From Terfezia claveryi (lineage: Eukaryota > Ascomycota > Pezizomycetes > Pezizales > Pezizaceae): a stretch of DNA of 64,000 nucleotides. Of this stretch, positions 34,108-43,884 are shown one piece after another. A program made the position numbers and the translations under genes. The stretch spans positions 1 to 64,000 of the forward strand of contig WHUX01000107.1 in assembly GCA_015179025.1 (NCBI GenBank), read 5' to 3'. The notes under the pieces are model-generated. The model saw only the letters and a program-made list of their open reading frames with translations. It was not told the DNA's origin and did no database searches. Position 1 is the stretch's first letter; each line of letters opens with the position of its first letter.

Positions 34108-34984
34108 GCTGGGGCTGAGCCACAGTGCAGGTGTGGAGTCCCCGCGTGTGGCTATTGAAGCAGCACAAGCGTGGTTGGCGATGAAAATGATGAAGAAGCC
34201 CTCTACAATTGGAGGGGAAACTATACTCGCGGATAATCGAGTCCGGTATGGTCATGAAACACCGATTTGGGGGGCTTTGCCGACGGGTTACCGAAGTCCT
34301 GATAGTTGATTGACCTCCAATTAATGAGGAGGAGCCGAAAGAGGAGTGGGGTCTGAGAATCTATGAGGCAGCGGAAGGCTGCCAGATTTTCTATACCGAC
34401 GGAGCACAGTAGAGACGGGAGGAGTAGGAAGAGGATGGTGTGCAGTGAGTGGACTTAGAGGGCAAGAAGGGATGCCGGGGAGTTGGGGAAAGTCGCGACA
34501 GTCTGGGATGGGGAAATTCCCGGAGTAAGAGGAGCGCTGGAGGTGGCTCAGGAGGAAGAGAAAGTCCTTAATATGACTATGACAGACTCACAAGCTGCGA
34601 TTATGGCGATCGTTGCTGCGCAGAAACAAGGACAGATGACCTGAAGCGGGATTGGAGAAAGGCAGGACCGGATAGGGAGGAGGCAGTCAAGTTGGGCTGG
34701 GTGAAAACTCATGTCGGGATTTACGGCGGACAGACTGGCCAAGCAAGGAGCGGAGGAGCAAGTCTACGGAGGGTTAGTCTGGTTAACGGAGGGTGGAGTC
34801 TGGCAGGTCTGAGAGACTAGGCCATGTGGAGTGAAGAGTGCAGGTCGGTAAAGACTCGTCTGGTTGGCACCACGCCCTCCACAGGGTGAGGGATGGAAAT
34901 ATGTTTTCAGAACAAGGTATTTAAAGTTAGATAAGGATAAGATCCAAGGGAAAAAGACCTTCAAAGTTAGTTAGCCAATGGTCT
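34108..34984 (+). pseudogene. Tad-like LINE fragment: end of RT and RNase H
   Basis: The blocks are GVESPRVAIEAAQAW, then over shifts and stops the RNase H start IFYTDGAQ, VATVWDGEIPGVRGAL and TMTDSQAAIMAI. They are collinear with the LINE at 57289-58860, which has the corresponding segments on the minus strand. It is truncated at both ends. Confidence 0.8.
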
Positions 34985-35022
34985 GGTTTTTTTTTTTTTC
35001 TTTTTTTTTAAAAAAAAAATTC
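34985..35022. repeat. Poly-T / poly-A palindromic homopolymer tract
   Basis: A T-run of about 24 with one C passes directly into an A-run of about 10, consistent with two tails in opposite orientation. Confidence 0.8.
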
Positions 35023-35811
35023 TAATACCCGCAATCAACCTAATTAAGGTCATGTCGGGGTAGATACGACATCACAATTCTCACTACATGTGGACCACGA
35101 TGCTCTAGGGCCGTTGTACAAAGTACAACTCCAGCCTATGTATGCTGATACGGTCGATAAGTAGTTTCAAATGCAGCACGTGAGCTATCCAAGCAGGCCA
35201 ACCGGCGTCTCATTTTCCAACCCCCCGCCAAGTTTTAGATATTCCGTTGTAGGAGTTACAGTTTATTCATGTATTCGAGTTATGTAATAGTAGTGCAAAT
35301 ACATCAAATTACCCCACCCTGACCATTCTCACGTGCATCCTAATTCAACCCTCTTTGGAAATTCTCAAAGTATACTTTCTCGTATCTTGTATCCTTTTTT
35401 TTTTCTTTAACTAGTATACCTTCGAAGGAGATATCAAGTGTGGGTCACTTGGCGTTCAGCCAGCTCGTTCTGATATCATATTCCAGTAGTGAACTACACC
35501 GTTGTTTACTTGCTTTATTGTATTAGAAAACATGTGATATGGTAAGGACAGGGTGAAGCAAATAGAAACTAATATCCGAGAGAAATTTAATTGACCACCA
35601 TAATAAAATAGCACACACAATTTCCAAGCTCCAAGTAGACCCAATTGTGCCTTATACCAGCAATCTTCACTTGGAGGCTAGATTCATTCCACCGGCATAC
35701 CCAACTCACAAAGCTCACTTGCTCCGTCGCACCTCCACCCGCCATCACCCTCCACTCACGACTCAAGGTCAGCTATCCACCGTAACTCTCCATAGACGAT
35801 ACTCTGCTAGT
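35023..35811. other. Intergenic, downstream of the CHAP gene
   Basis: No gene was recognised. A T-rich run lies at about 35395-35405. Confidence 0.5.
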
Positions 35812-36525
35812 TTAGGTAGAGCTGGTCAAATGGATATAATTGAACAGGTTCTTCTTAACCTTGCGAGTTCCATATCGCTCACTGCCACCATAGTTGTACT
35901 CCTCGACAATGACATAGTCCCCATCCACTTTGGACACATACGCCACATGCCCAAAGCGGCCAGCATTGGTCTGCGCAACGCTGCCAGGCTTAGGGGTCTT
36001 ATTGATCTTCACACCGGTCTTCCTTGCAGCCTCATCCCAGGTGTTGGCATTACCCCAGTTATAACCCTTATATTGGTTATTGAACTTGACCCCAACTCTC
36101 TCGTTCAGCCTCTGCGCAACGAAGGATGTGCACTGGCACTTGAAGAAGTTCCAGGGATCGACTCCGCCGCAAGAGCCCTTGTACTTGTAATCGTCGACTC
36201 TGGGGCCGGGAATCTTCGAAGGGGGCTTAGTGCCGGGGCACTTTGGGACGTTCGGAAGGAACCCATTGACGCCGGTCTTGACGTAGTAATCGGAAACATA
36301 ACATCCCTCCTTTGTCTTGTCCCAAATGTTGTTACCCTTGACATCGGTTCCGTATGTTTGGCAGGTGATTTTGATATCAGCGGATTTACCGTAGGTGTGG
36401 ACATTCTGGCCACTGGTTGAGGGCGTTTTGCGACAGTTGAGCTTATCCGACTTGATGGGGTAGGGAAGAGCAGTAACGGTTGAGCAAAGGACAGCGACGA
36501 GAACGGTGAAAAATGAGAATTGCAT
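35812..36525 (-). CDS. Secreted SH3-like + CHAP-domain cell-wall hydrolase
   Basis: This is a 237-residue single-exon protein. Residues 1-19 form a signal peptide. Residues about 22-98 are a Cys-containing SH3-like module (KLNCRKTPSTSG, IWDKTKEGCYVSDYYVKTG, then a Pro-rich hinge KCPGTKPPSK). The C-terminal domain is CHAP: nucleophile Cys in CQCTSFVAQRL, His in GRFGHVAYV, then VIVEEYNYGG supplying the usual Glu/Asn. CHAP enzymes are amidases or endopeptidases that cut peptidoglycan or glutathionylspermidine. With a signal peptide and SH3-like module, extracellular cleavage of bacterial wall is most likely. The same N-terminal module occurs in the lysozyme at 42377-43189. A TTATTTAAG word at about 36684-36692 may act as TATA. 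The gene looks intact and may be bacterial in origin (inference). Confidence 0.9.
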   Translation of the reverse strand: MQFSFFTVLVAVLCSTVTALPYPIKSDKLNCRKTPSTSGQNVHTYGKSADIKITCQTYGTDVKGNNIWDKTKEGCYVSDYYVKTGVNGFLPNVPKCPGTKPPSKIPGPRVDDYKYKGSCGGVDPWNFFKCQCTSFVAQRLNERVGVKFNNQYKGYNWGNANTWDEAARKTGVKINKTPKPGSVAQTNAGRFGHVAYVSKVDGDYVIVEEYNYGGSERYGTRKVKKNLFNYIHLTSST

Positions 36526-36872
36526 TTTGGGGTAGTAAGGCGGAGAATTCTGAGGTTGAGATATTATGTTAGAGGAAGTCTAGCTGATCGAGAGGTAGAC
36601 TGAAGAGATAGTCACGTATGCAATTGAATGGAGGAAGGAGCACTGGATGATGAACACGACTCCGAGAGGGATTACGGGTTGTTCTTAAATAACATATCTC
36701 TCACAGGCGACCTCTTCTCATGAACTCCTCTCATCGCTCTAGTGAGTTAGCTTGTTTTCCTCTCAACTCGGCCAGTAACTCTGCAAAACAAAACTATGTA
36801 ACTTAGAAACCCCATACTGCTGGAAGAATAGAAGACCCAGTGGGCAGTGCATCTCGTTTCATTGGACGACGG

Positions 36873-37013
36873 TCTTCCCCTAAATTCTTACGTACTACGG
36901 AAGCGATTCCCTGGTGCTTAATTTACGAAGTTATGAAATTGAAGTGATGTGATCAGTTGCTTCTCGGTCTTAGCGAGATCGATATATTGCGGCTCTCTAC
37001 TAACTACCAACCG
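36873..37013. repeat. 141-bp direct repeat, left copy flanking a SINE
   Basis: It matches 37150-37291 along its full length with only a handful of differences (for example CCTGGTGC/CCAGGTGC). The SINE lies exactly between the copies. Confidence 0.9.
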
Positions 37014-37149
37014 GTTTTTTTTTTTTTTTTAATACTCTTTACTCCTATTCGGTCCCAGTGAGGGGACCATGAGGAGCCACCCGGAAACTCCGGGTGGGCT
37101 CAGGACAAGGCACGTTAATCTGCCAGGTCAGGCGCCAATATACCGCAAT
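37014..37149 (-). mobile_element. SINE copy (136 bp)
   Basis: On the minus strand it begins TTGCGGTATATTGGCGCC, continues CTGGCAGATTAACGTGCC, the GGGTGGCTCCTCATGGTCCC core and AGTATT, and ends in an A-tail (T-run 37015-37030 on plus). It is the best-preserved structure of the family listed below. Confidence 0.85.
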
Positions 37150-37291
37150 TCTTCCCCTAAACTCTTACGTACTACGGAAGCGATTCCCAGGTGCTTAATT
37201 TACCAAAGTCATGAAATTGAAGTGATGTGATCAGTTGCTTCTCGGTCTTAGCGAGATCGATATATTGCGGCTCTCTACTAACTACCAACCG
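37150..37291. repeat. Direct repeat, right copy flanking a SINE
   Basis: Partner of 36873-37013. Together they make a direct duplication far longer than usual target duplications. Confidence 0.9.
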
Positions 37292-38686
37292 TTACACTGG
37301 GGCCTGCTCTGGTGAGAATAACTGTGGTATGTAAATTTCGGCCCTGCCGAGAAGTCGCAGGTTCCATATGGTTGACGTTCCCGTGAATAGCGCTTAGCCT
37401 CTTCTGGGTGTGGCGATGAGACTACCGTACCTACGGAGGGGTTGTGCAACCAGACTACTACCGTACAAGGCTGCTGATACCGGTACCTGGTTGGCACCAC
37501 GCATGGCAGTCGATCCCGGTCTGCCGCATTAATGCAGGCATGCCATAATGACAAGCATCTGCACCAATCAGTGAGACACAAAAAAATAAAAAACTCGTAC
37601 AAATTTTCCAGAATCTGGATCGTCGGTACCAGTAACCGGTGCTAAACTACTCCAGATCGAAATACCACTAGGTACCTTTCCTTGTTTACTGGTTCGGTAT
37701 CAATATATACAAAAATGCGATCCGATTTTTCCGATGATACTATGTAACAAAGTAAACATAAACTATGTATGTCTACTAGCAGACCCTAGTATTCCGACGA
37801 GCATAAGCTCGTCCATGCTGTGCGATGTACACTTGCGTCGAATGTATGGAATTTACATAATGGGAACTGTATGGTGCTACTCTAGGGCATAGAGAGCTTT
37901 ACATGATTGAGACTAGCTTTACATGTATGACAACGGGGTTTCCATAGGGAAGTACCGGTATAGAACAATGCGTAGGGGAAAGTCCTCACCCCTTCGACCA
38001 CACTACTGTATGTATCTCGCCAGAAATAGCGGGGACTCGCAGTGGCACTGCATATTATGCAGGGGTGCGTTATAACTTTCCCCCACGCACTGTGCATACT
38101 TTAGTATTACCAGTAAGTAAACTCTTATAGCCGATTCTAGTAATTTTCTGTTGCCTGGCGAGTGGTGGCCTCCTTGAACGTGTACCCTGTTTAATCACGG
38201 CCAGATTACTTGTCCGTATTCATCAAGTACATACAGTAGCAACTTAGGGATAACCTTTTTAATATTTCAAGTCGGGGGAAAACCAAACCGGCCAGATAAC
38301 CGACACCCATTACTACGGATTGCAAACATATTTGTGCACATTTTGGATATGTGTCTGGGTTCGAATTGAGAAGAGTGTGGGCACCAGTATGTATACAACA
38401 TGTACCGGTACTATCGTTCTAGGTCCTTAGTCTTCGCTCTTGGTTGTTTTTAGACCAAAATAGCCACTTTTCGGACAATTATTAGAAATCGCCACTACCA
38501 CAATTCCTTCAGCCCGTTGGTAATTGAACTGATACTATCTAAAGCTCCTAATATTCAAAATATAGGAACATAAATCGAAGCAAGGCTATGTATATAAGGC
38601 CTAAAAGCTGACTGATCTAAAGTACTTAGGTGAAAAGCATAGCGCTAAACTAGTGAGGCTTGGCCCTTTGCACGAGAAAAGTTATA
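37292..38686. other. Intergenic, nothing recognised
   Basis: There are only short ORFs without family features. Short ACCGGTAC words occur at about 37478 and 38402. Confidence 0.5.
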
Positions 38687-39021
38687 CACTTAAACCTTGC
38701 GTACCGGACTGCATAAATCTGCTGCAATCTGTCTAGATGGCTAATATCCGGTATAGAAAATAGCGTGGGGGCCATTCTAGCGGAGTACAAGGACAGAACT
38801 TGAGTGCTTAGATTTTTTAACTTTACTGTTGACTGCTTATACGGAATCTATCAATAGAGGTATTCAAAGTTAGCTTTTTTGGCCGTATAATACGGATATC
38901 TTGGCAAGCCACTTTTTCGGATAATCCGTATTATATGAGGACCTCCACACAACCATTTATCCGTCAAATTTGAAAAATAAACGACCGAATCAACCCACTT
39001 ATACGAAAATTTTATTCGGTC

Positions 39022-39090
39022 AACTCCAAGTAGACTAGCAAGTCCCGTGATCATTCAGTTAACACCAAGTAGACTAGCAAGTCCCGTAAG
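39022..39090. repeat. 39-bp tandem duplication
   Basis: CCAAGTAGACTAGCAAGTCC occurs twice, 39 bp apart, just left of the nested MITE. Confidence 0.85.
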
Positions 39091-39118
39091 CCCAAGAAGT
39101 CATGAAAGCATGATCATA

Positions 39119-39891
39119 CAGTTAGGTGGTAATGGATTTGGTACCCCGCATAATAGGGGGCGAGTATGCAGCATGCTTTAAACCTATAATATATATATTA
39201 TGGTAGTCAAATGAGAAAAATTTTATCTTATTGATATGTAAAATTGACCAGGCTCCCCTGTACGGACTAAACCATATTGAGGTGCCCCATTTGACCGCTT
39301 AATTTGAAAAAAAGTTATTGATGTTAATCGTGATACTCAACATATCAGAGCTTCGGAGAGCACCAACATGAAACGATACCTCATAGATAGAGGTAAAGAA
39401 AGGCACTGCAGGACGTCATAAAAGCAATGATATTTTAGAGGATATTATCGAACGCTATCCAGAGGAGGCCATTTTAGTCTATTATCTTATGCATCGAGCA
39501 AGCTTTTGGCTTTGATGAAGTTGCGGATGAAGATGTGGTACGGTAACTAGCGACATGCTTGGATAGAGGTTGTGGTAGGTACGGTGTGGTGGGGTGTGAT
39601 GTGATTGGGTGTGGTGATGACTGCGATGGATGATTAAGCCGTAAATAAAAAATTTTGATCTATCCATCAACATCAATCGACTCCAGAGTCGATTGATGAA
39701 AGTGCTGCATATCAAGAAAAATTGATCTTGGCAAAGCAGGGTTGTTCGCCAAGGGCCAATCATCGTGAAGGCCAAGATCAAAAATTATGCATTTGATCAC
39801 AAAAATTTTCTCATTTGACTACCACTATTAAATATGTGCTAATGCAAGACTCTGATATAAGGGGGGTACCAAATTCATTGCCACCTAACTG
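39119..39891. mobile_element. TIR element, 773 bp, TA target duplication
   Basis: The ends CAGTTAGGTGG...CCACCTAACTG are inverted. The inverted match extends through GGTAATGGATTTGGTACCCC, and a second inner pair (GTAGTCAAATGAGAAAA) lies about 80 bp further in. TA flanks both sides. Near the right third is a perfect 13-bp-arm palindrome, CATCAATCGACTC-CA-GAGTCGATTGATG (about 39668-39697). A minus-strand frame 39482-39781 has no clear family. Confidence 0.85.
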
Positions 39892-39940
39892 TATGCCAGT
39901 CTAGCATGTTCATGACCTGGACCTGGTAAACACCGTCATC

Positions 39941-40200
39941 ATGCCTCGAGTCAGCAACAAGCGCAAGTTAACCCAGTGGTATCGAAGGGGGCTAAAGAGC
40001 ATCACGGAAGCCCAGGAATTAGTCACCGCTGCACTTGAGGACGGAACCTAGATGGGGTACCGGGGGAGGATGATTTTGTGGCAGGGCTCGAGGATGACCT
40101 CCTGGAGGGGCTGGAGTACCTGGCGGACGATGACGATCACGATCAGGGGTCCGACAACAACGAGGGGTCTGTATTTGAGGCACTGCTTTGCAGCAATTGA
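39941..40200 (+). pseudogene. Transposon-type N-terminal fragment, frameshifted
   Basis: ATG 39941 starts MPRVSNKRKLTQWYRRGLKS and reads to ALEDG, where a TAG interrupts. A neighbouring frame continues with an acidic stretch (EDDFVAGLEDDLLEGLEYL). A basic start followed by an acidic block fits the N-terminus of DDE-type transposases, but I cannot name the family. Confidence 0.35.
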
Positions 40201-40463
40201 GTTCATAAACGGCAGGTCGCCAAGAATGATGGCAAGTGCCAAGTGTAATGTGATACTTAGCCCAATTCGGCCTAGCAGTCACTAGCACCGTCGCAGATTC
40301 CAATTAACTTTACGTGGTGAATACGGTCCGAATCCGATTTTTTTATTCGGGATTTTTGAGGGGGTACTCATGGCGATTTATCCGGCCGTTTAAATCGCAC
40401 ACGATTTGCGGCCGAAAACTTAACTTTGAATACGCCTATCCGTAATATATATCGGATTTCTCT

Positions 40464-40547
40464 ATGCTACGAAACAAGAGGAAGGGGTTGAGTGATCTAG
40501 AGCGGCATAGGATTTGTGCGAAAAGACAAGATCAGCGGTATGCATAA
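40464..40547 (+). pseudogene. CENP-B/pogo HTH start, fragment
   Basis: There are 27 codons: MLRNKRKGLSDLERHRIC. They match the usual opening of pogo/Tigger transposases (basic, then L-S/T-x-x-E-R-x-x-I-C) and stop soon after. Confidence 0.45.
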
Positions 40548-40789
40548 GTCTCGGGTTCAGCGCTTTATTACTGATCAGTTGTATCCTCTATAGGCATAGA
40601 TCATCTTCTAACTAACTGTTTCTGTTGTTGCGCTAATTCCTATTGTGGCCTGTTACCATTCCGTTATATCAATTACATTGATGCCTCAGCTGAATTGCTA
40701 GAACTGGCAAATTTTTGGCTTCAGCCGTCCGGTATACCAAGGGATCCGCTATAGCGGGTCTGGTATAGCAAAGTTTGAGTGTAGTTTCT

Positions 40790-42376
40790 ATGATCAAAAA
40801 GTCTGACGAACTCACTAGTGATTTTCGCAAGAAAAGGCGCCGGAGCCATATAAAATTTGTATGTAGAAAATAGTTTAGCGAACTACCTATATCTATACAC
40901 ATCAATATGGTATCGCTGCACATGTCAGCTGCAATAACAGCACGGGGTTGGTCAGGCACAGTGCGAATCAGTCCCCGCAAACGAACTCCGTTTATTTCCT
41001 TCCATATAGCCTGAGCAGCAGTCTGCTAATATTTCTGTATACGAGATCCTGCCATACGATTCTCCCAATTCTTACTCAATATCCCCCCATACTTCTGAAT
41101 ATGTGCCTTTTGCCTTCATTTTATCCGACAGCGAGAGATTACTCGACAGTGTAGATTTGTGAGAATGAAAGAGCGGAGTGTGGAATAACTATTGAAATAG
41201 CCACGTAAAGTGCCTTGGAAACACCATGGTACATACCCTTACACTCATGTATATAGGGTTACCATATAAATATGGTACATTGCACTTAGTTACCACTTCA
41301 TGGCACTCAACTGAGTAGAATCACCGCATAAGAGCATATAACAGCCAGTTTCTTTGATATAGTACAGAAATCATTATCATAATTCTAATTCCAAGTGTAC
41401 GAACTAATTGCTTACTTATTGGAGTTGTGAGAAATTTTGTTGGACAGGCGCGAAAGTGCTGGGAATACTTTTCTGTTCACGCATCGTATTCAACATTACG
41501 GTATTCCTCTAGCCAGTCATTTACTTGCTTGGCAAAAGAAATATGGACTGACCTCACCTTGTAGCAAACCAGGGAATCACACGTTTTGGCGAAGTGCCTT
41601 ATTGGTTGCCTTGATCCGCTGAGCGGCTAATGTTTCTTTGGTTACTCGGCTTGCACTAGCCCTGGTGACACAAATTCGAATCTAATCTATAGTTATCCCG
41701 GCTCCTGACCTATGAGGCTGAGTGCTTTGCTGTACTACCTGCACAACGTCAACTTCCAGCCAGTAGACGTCGGGACCTCCGGGTGCAGCGGTTTCGTAAA
41801 CAACGAATCCAGAAACGTAGACAATAAATTTATAAACAGTGACAATGTCTTACAACTTGCAATAATATTCAAACATGCCGACACTCCGGAACTTGTAGCC
41901 AGCGTCTGGGAAGGGACGTAAATTGTGAATGGATGACTGCAGTGCAGTGGTGACGAAATACGAGATTGGTTAATTAACTCGGGAATATGATTTGGTTAAC
42001 TGCACAAGGCAGAGAAGGCAGACAGAACAAATCCTGGGTTCTCTTTCAGCTATATCTCGGATTACACCGGAAAACTCCGTTCCGTGTTCAGCTGATTTGG
42101 AACTTGACTTCTGACATCGTGACAGGTAGGATACCGGCAAGTGGACCCGCTCATGTGCACAATCAGGACTCTGGCCCAATGGAGAAATGTCAACGGACGT
42201 AATGCAAACACATAAGTTTAAATAAAGCTCGCTCTGTCCCCTCTCAGAATACTCTTCATTCACCGGGCAACACAGCACACGAACACAAAGCCGTACAGCC
42301 AGTTCACAACCAACTTCAATTCACACTGATTTTCATCCGCACTTCTACTTCCACTGCTTCCAATCCCCAAGACACA
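40790..42376. other. Intergenic, upstream of the lysozyme gene
   Basis: No supported ORF was found. AGTTTAAATAAAGC at about 42214-42227, about 150 bp before the lysozyme ATG, and the pyrimidine-rich stretch after it look like a core promoter and 5' UTR. Confidence 0.5.
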
Positions 42377-43189
42377 ATGAAGCTCATTACCGTCGCCGTT
42401 ACCTTCACCTCCCTCCTTCTTGCTGTTCCGGTGCAGGCTGGTTACCCGGTCATCGCTGACACTCTCAACTGCCGCAAGTCCCCTTCCACCAGTGCTGCCA
42501 TCGTCAAGAGCTACAAGCGGGGGGCAAACATTGACATCCAATGCCAAACGACCGGTACCAAGGTTAAAACTACCACTATCTGGGACAAGACCCAAGACGG
42601 CTGCTATGTTTCTGACTACTATGTCAAAACTGGGCACTCTGGCTTTATTCCCGGTGTTCCCAAGTGCTCCGGCACGCCACCTAGCGGTACTCCATGCACA
42701 GAAGTGAACGACAAGACCCTCACCCTCATCAAAGAGTTCGAAGGCTTTGTTCCAGAGCCCTCCCCTGACCCAATTGGACTCCCCACCGTCGGTTACGGCC
42801 ACCTTTGCCAAACCAAGAGCTGCTCCGAGGCCGGCCCATTCCCCTTGACGAGGGCCACTGCTACAGCCCTCCTCAAGAGGGACCTCCGCAAATTCACGAA
42901 GTGCATTGGCGATATGATCAACGATAGTGTGAGGCTCAATGACAACCAATTTGGTGCTCTTGTTTCTTGGGCGTTCAATGTTGGGTGTGGTAATGCCAGG
43001 AGTTCGTCGCTCGTCAAGAGGTTGAACAGGGGAGAGAGCCCAAATGTTGTTGCTGCTCAGGAGTTGCCAAAGTGGAACAAGGCTGGAAAGCCATTGAAGG
43101 TGCTCCCTGGCTTGACCCGAAGGAGAAAAGCTGAAGTTGCTTTGTTCAAGACTGCTTCTTCCAAGCAGGCACACCCTAAATGTACTTAA
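42377..43189 (+). CDS. Secreted SH3-like + GH24 (T4-type) lysozyme
   Basis: This is a 270-residue single-exon protein. Residues 1-21 are a signal peptide (MKLITVAVTFTSLLLAVPVQA). The SH3-like module at about 23-97 has the same Cys framework as the 35812-36525 protein (TLNCRKSPSTSA, IWDKTQDGCYVSDYYVKTG, KCSGTPPSG). The GH24 domain follows: catalytic Glu in IKEFEGF, Asp in SPDPIGLP, Thr in LPTVGYGHL, then DNQFGALVSWAFNVGCG. It should cleave the glycan strands of peptidoglycan outside the cell. Family members are mainly phage and bacterial, so an old transfer into fungi is a reasonable inference. There is no frame damage. Confidence 0.93.
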   Translation: MKLITVAVTFTSLLLAVPVQAGYPVIADTLNCRKSPSTSAAIVKSYKRGANIDIQCQTTGTKVKTTTIWDKTQDGCYVSDYYVKTGHSGFIPGVPKCSGTPPSGTPCTEVNDKTLTLIKEFEGFVPEPSPDPIGLPTVGYGHLCQTKSCSEAGPFPLTRATATALLKRDLRKFTKCIGDMINDSVRLNDNQFGALVSWAFNVGCGNARSSSLVKRLNRGESPNVVAAQELPKWNKAGKPLKVLPGLTRRRKAEVALFKTASSKQAHPKCT

Positions 43190-43884
43190 GCAGGCAAGGA
43201 GGACTTCCCGAAAGGATTTGGATACATGGGATAGAAGGAAATTTAGGCCATGGATAAATGTGAGGATCACGGATGCATGAGATACAAGGTATAGTCAGTC
43301 TGGTTGCAGGTCGGGAGGATTTGCATTTCATTTCGGCTTTGGTAGCGGTCTCTCGAGATATTTTCTTTCTCCTTATTCATGTCCTGGAATCTCAATTATA
43401 TTTTTCTTCAACTGATATCTCTCTCAGCAGTAATTAGTTGACTAGCTAGTTTACAATTCGACTGGATTATTACGTGGTTGTTTGACTTGCTTGTATAACC
43501 TCTACTGAAAACTTCCATACGTACATGTTCCTCGTGGCATTCGCGACGGGTTAACCAATAGTTTAGTATAAAAAATCGTTCGCCAATCTGTAGCCAGCAA
43601 TACAGTAGCCAAATGTGACAAAATTTCGAAATATCAAGTCGCTCTCTGTCACATCGCTACATGTCTTATGTACCTACTGTACACGTTTCGTACATAATCT
43701 GTCTACATTTGGAGGGATTGGCGAACGCCCACCACGGTCTGTACGTATGGGTTACCTAGGTGGATTCACTTGCTTGGCCCCTCAATCTACCAGGGTTTCC
43801 GAGTGGCCCGTCAACTTCCTGAAGGGTTTTACATACGAGTACAGAGTAAAAATTTAATTTCTTTTTCTTAAAACAAAAGAAAGG
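43190..43884. other. Intergenic, nothing recognised
   Basis: This is the 3' flank of the lysozyme gene. The short ORF at 43615-43857 has no family features. Confidence 0.5.

Larger units (their letters stand above)
38687..40781. mobile_element. Decayed pogo-like element, about 2.1 kb, with nested MITE
   Basis: The left end CACTTAAACCTTGCGTACCGG and the right end (reading inward CACTCAAACTTTGCTATACC) are inverted and flanked by TA (38685-38686, 40782-40783). They resemble the ends of the MITE at 31078-31728. Inside are two short transposase-like N-terminal scraps and a separate 773-bp TA-flanked element. Confidence 0.6.

Noticed and set aside
35647..36420. 257-codon plus-strand ORF
   Set aside because: Antisense shadow of the CHAP gene.
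36950..36990. TTGCTTCTCGGTCTTAGCGAGATC resembling the U2 5' end
   Set aside because: The branch-pairing GTAGTA and Sm site do not follow; it is part of the 141-bp direct repeat.
41630..41700. AATTCGAATC resembling a tRNA B box
   Set aside because: The flanking bases do not form a T-stem and no matching A box or acceptor stem lies at the right distance.
42377..43189. Prophage or bacterial contamination as source of the GH24 gene
   Set aside because: The gene has a eukaryotic signal peptide, a fungal-type promoter region, no phage neighbours, and shares its N-terminal module with another gene in the same fungal contig.
42260..43270. 336-codon minus-strand ORF
   Set aside because: Antisense shadow of the GH24 lysozyme, which has a signal peptide and all catalytic motifs.
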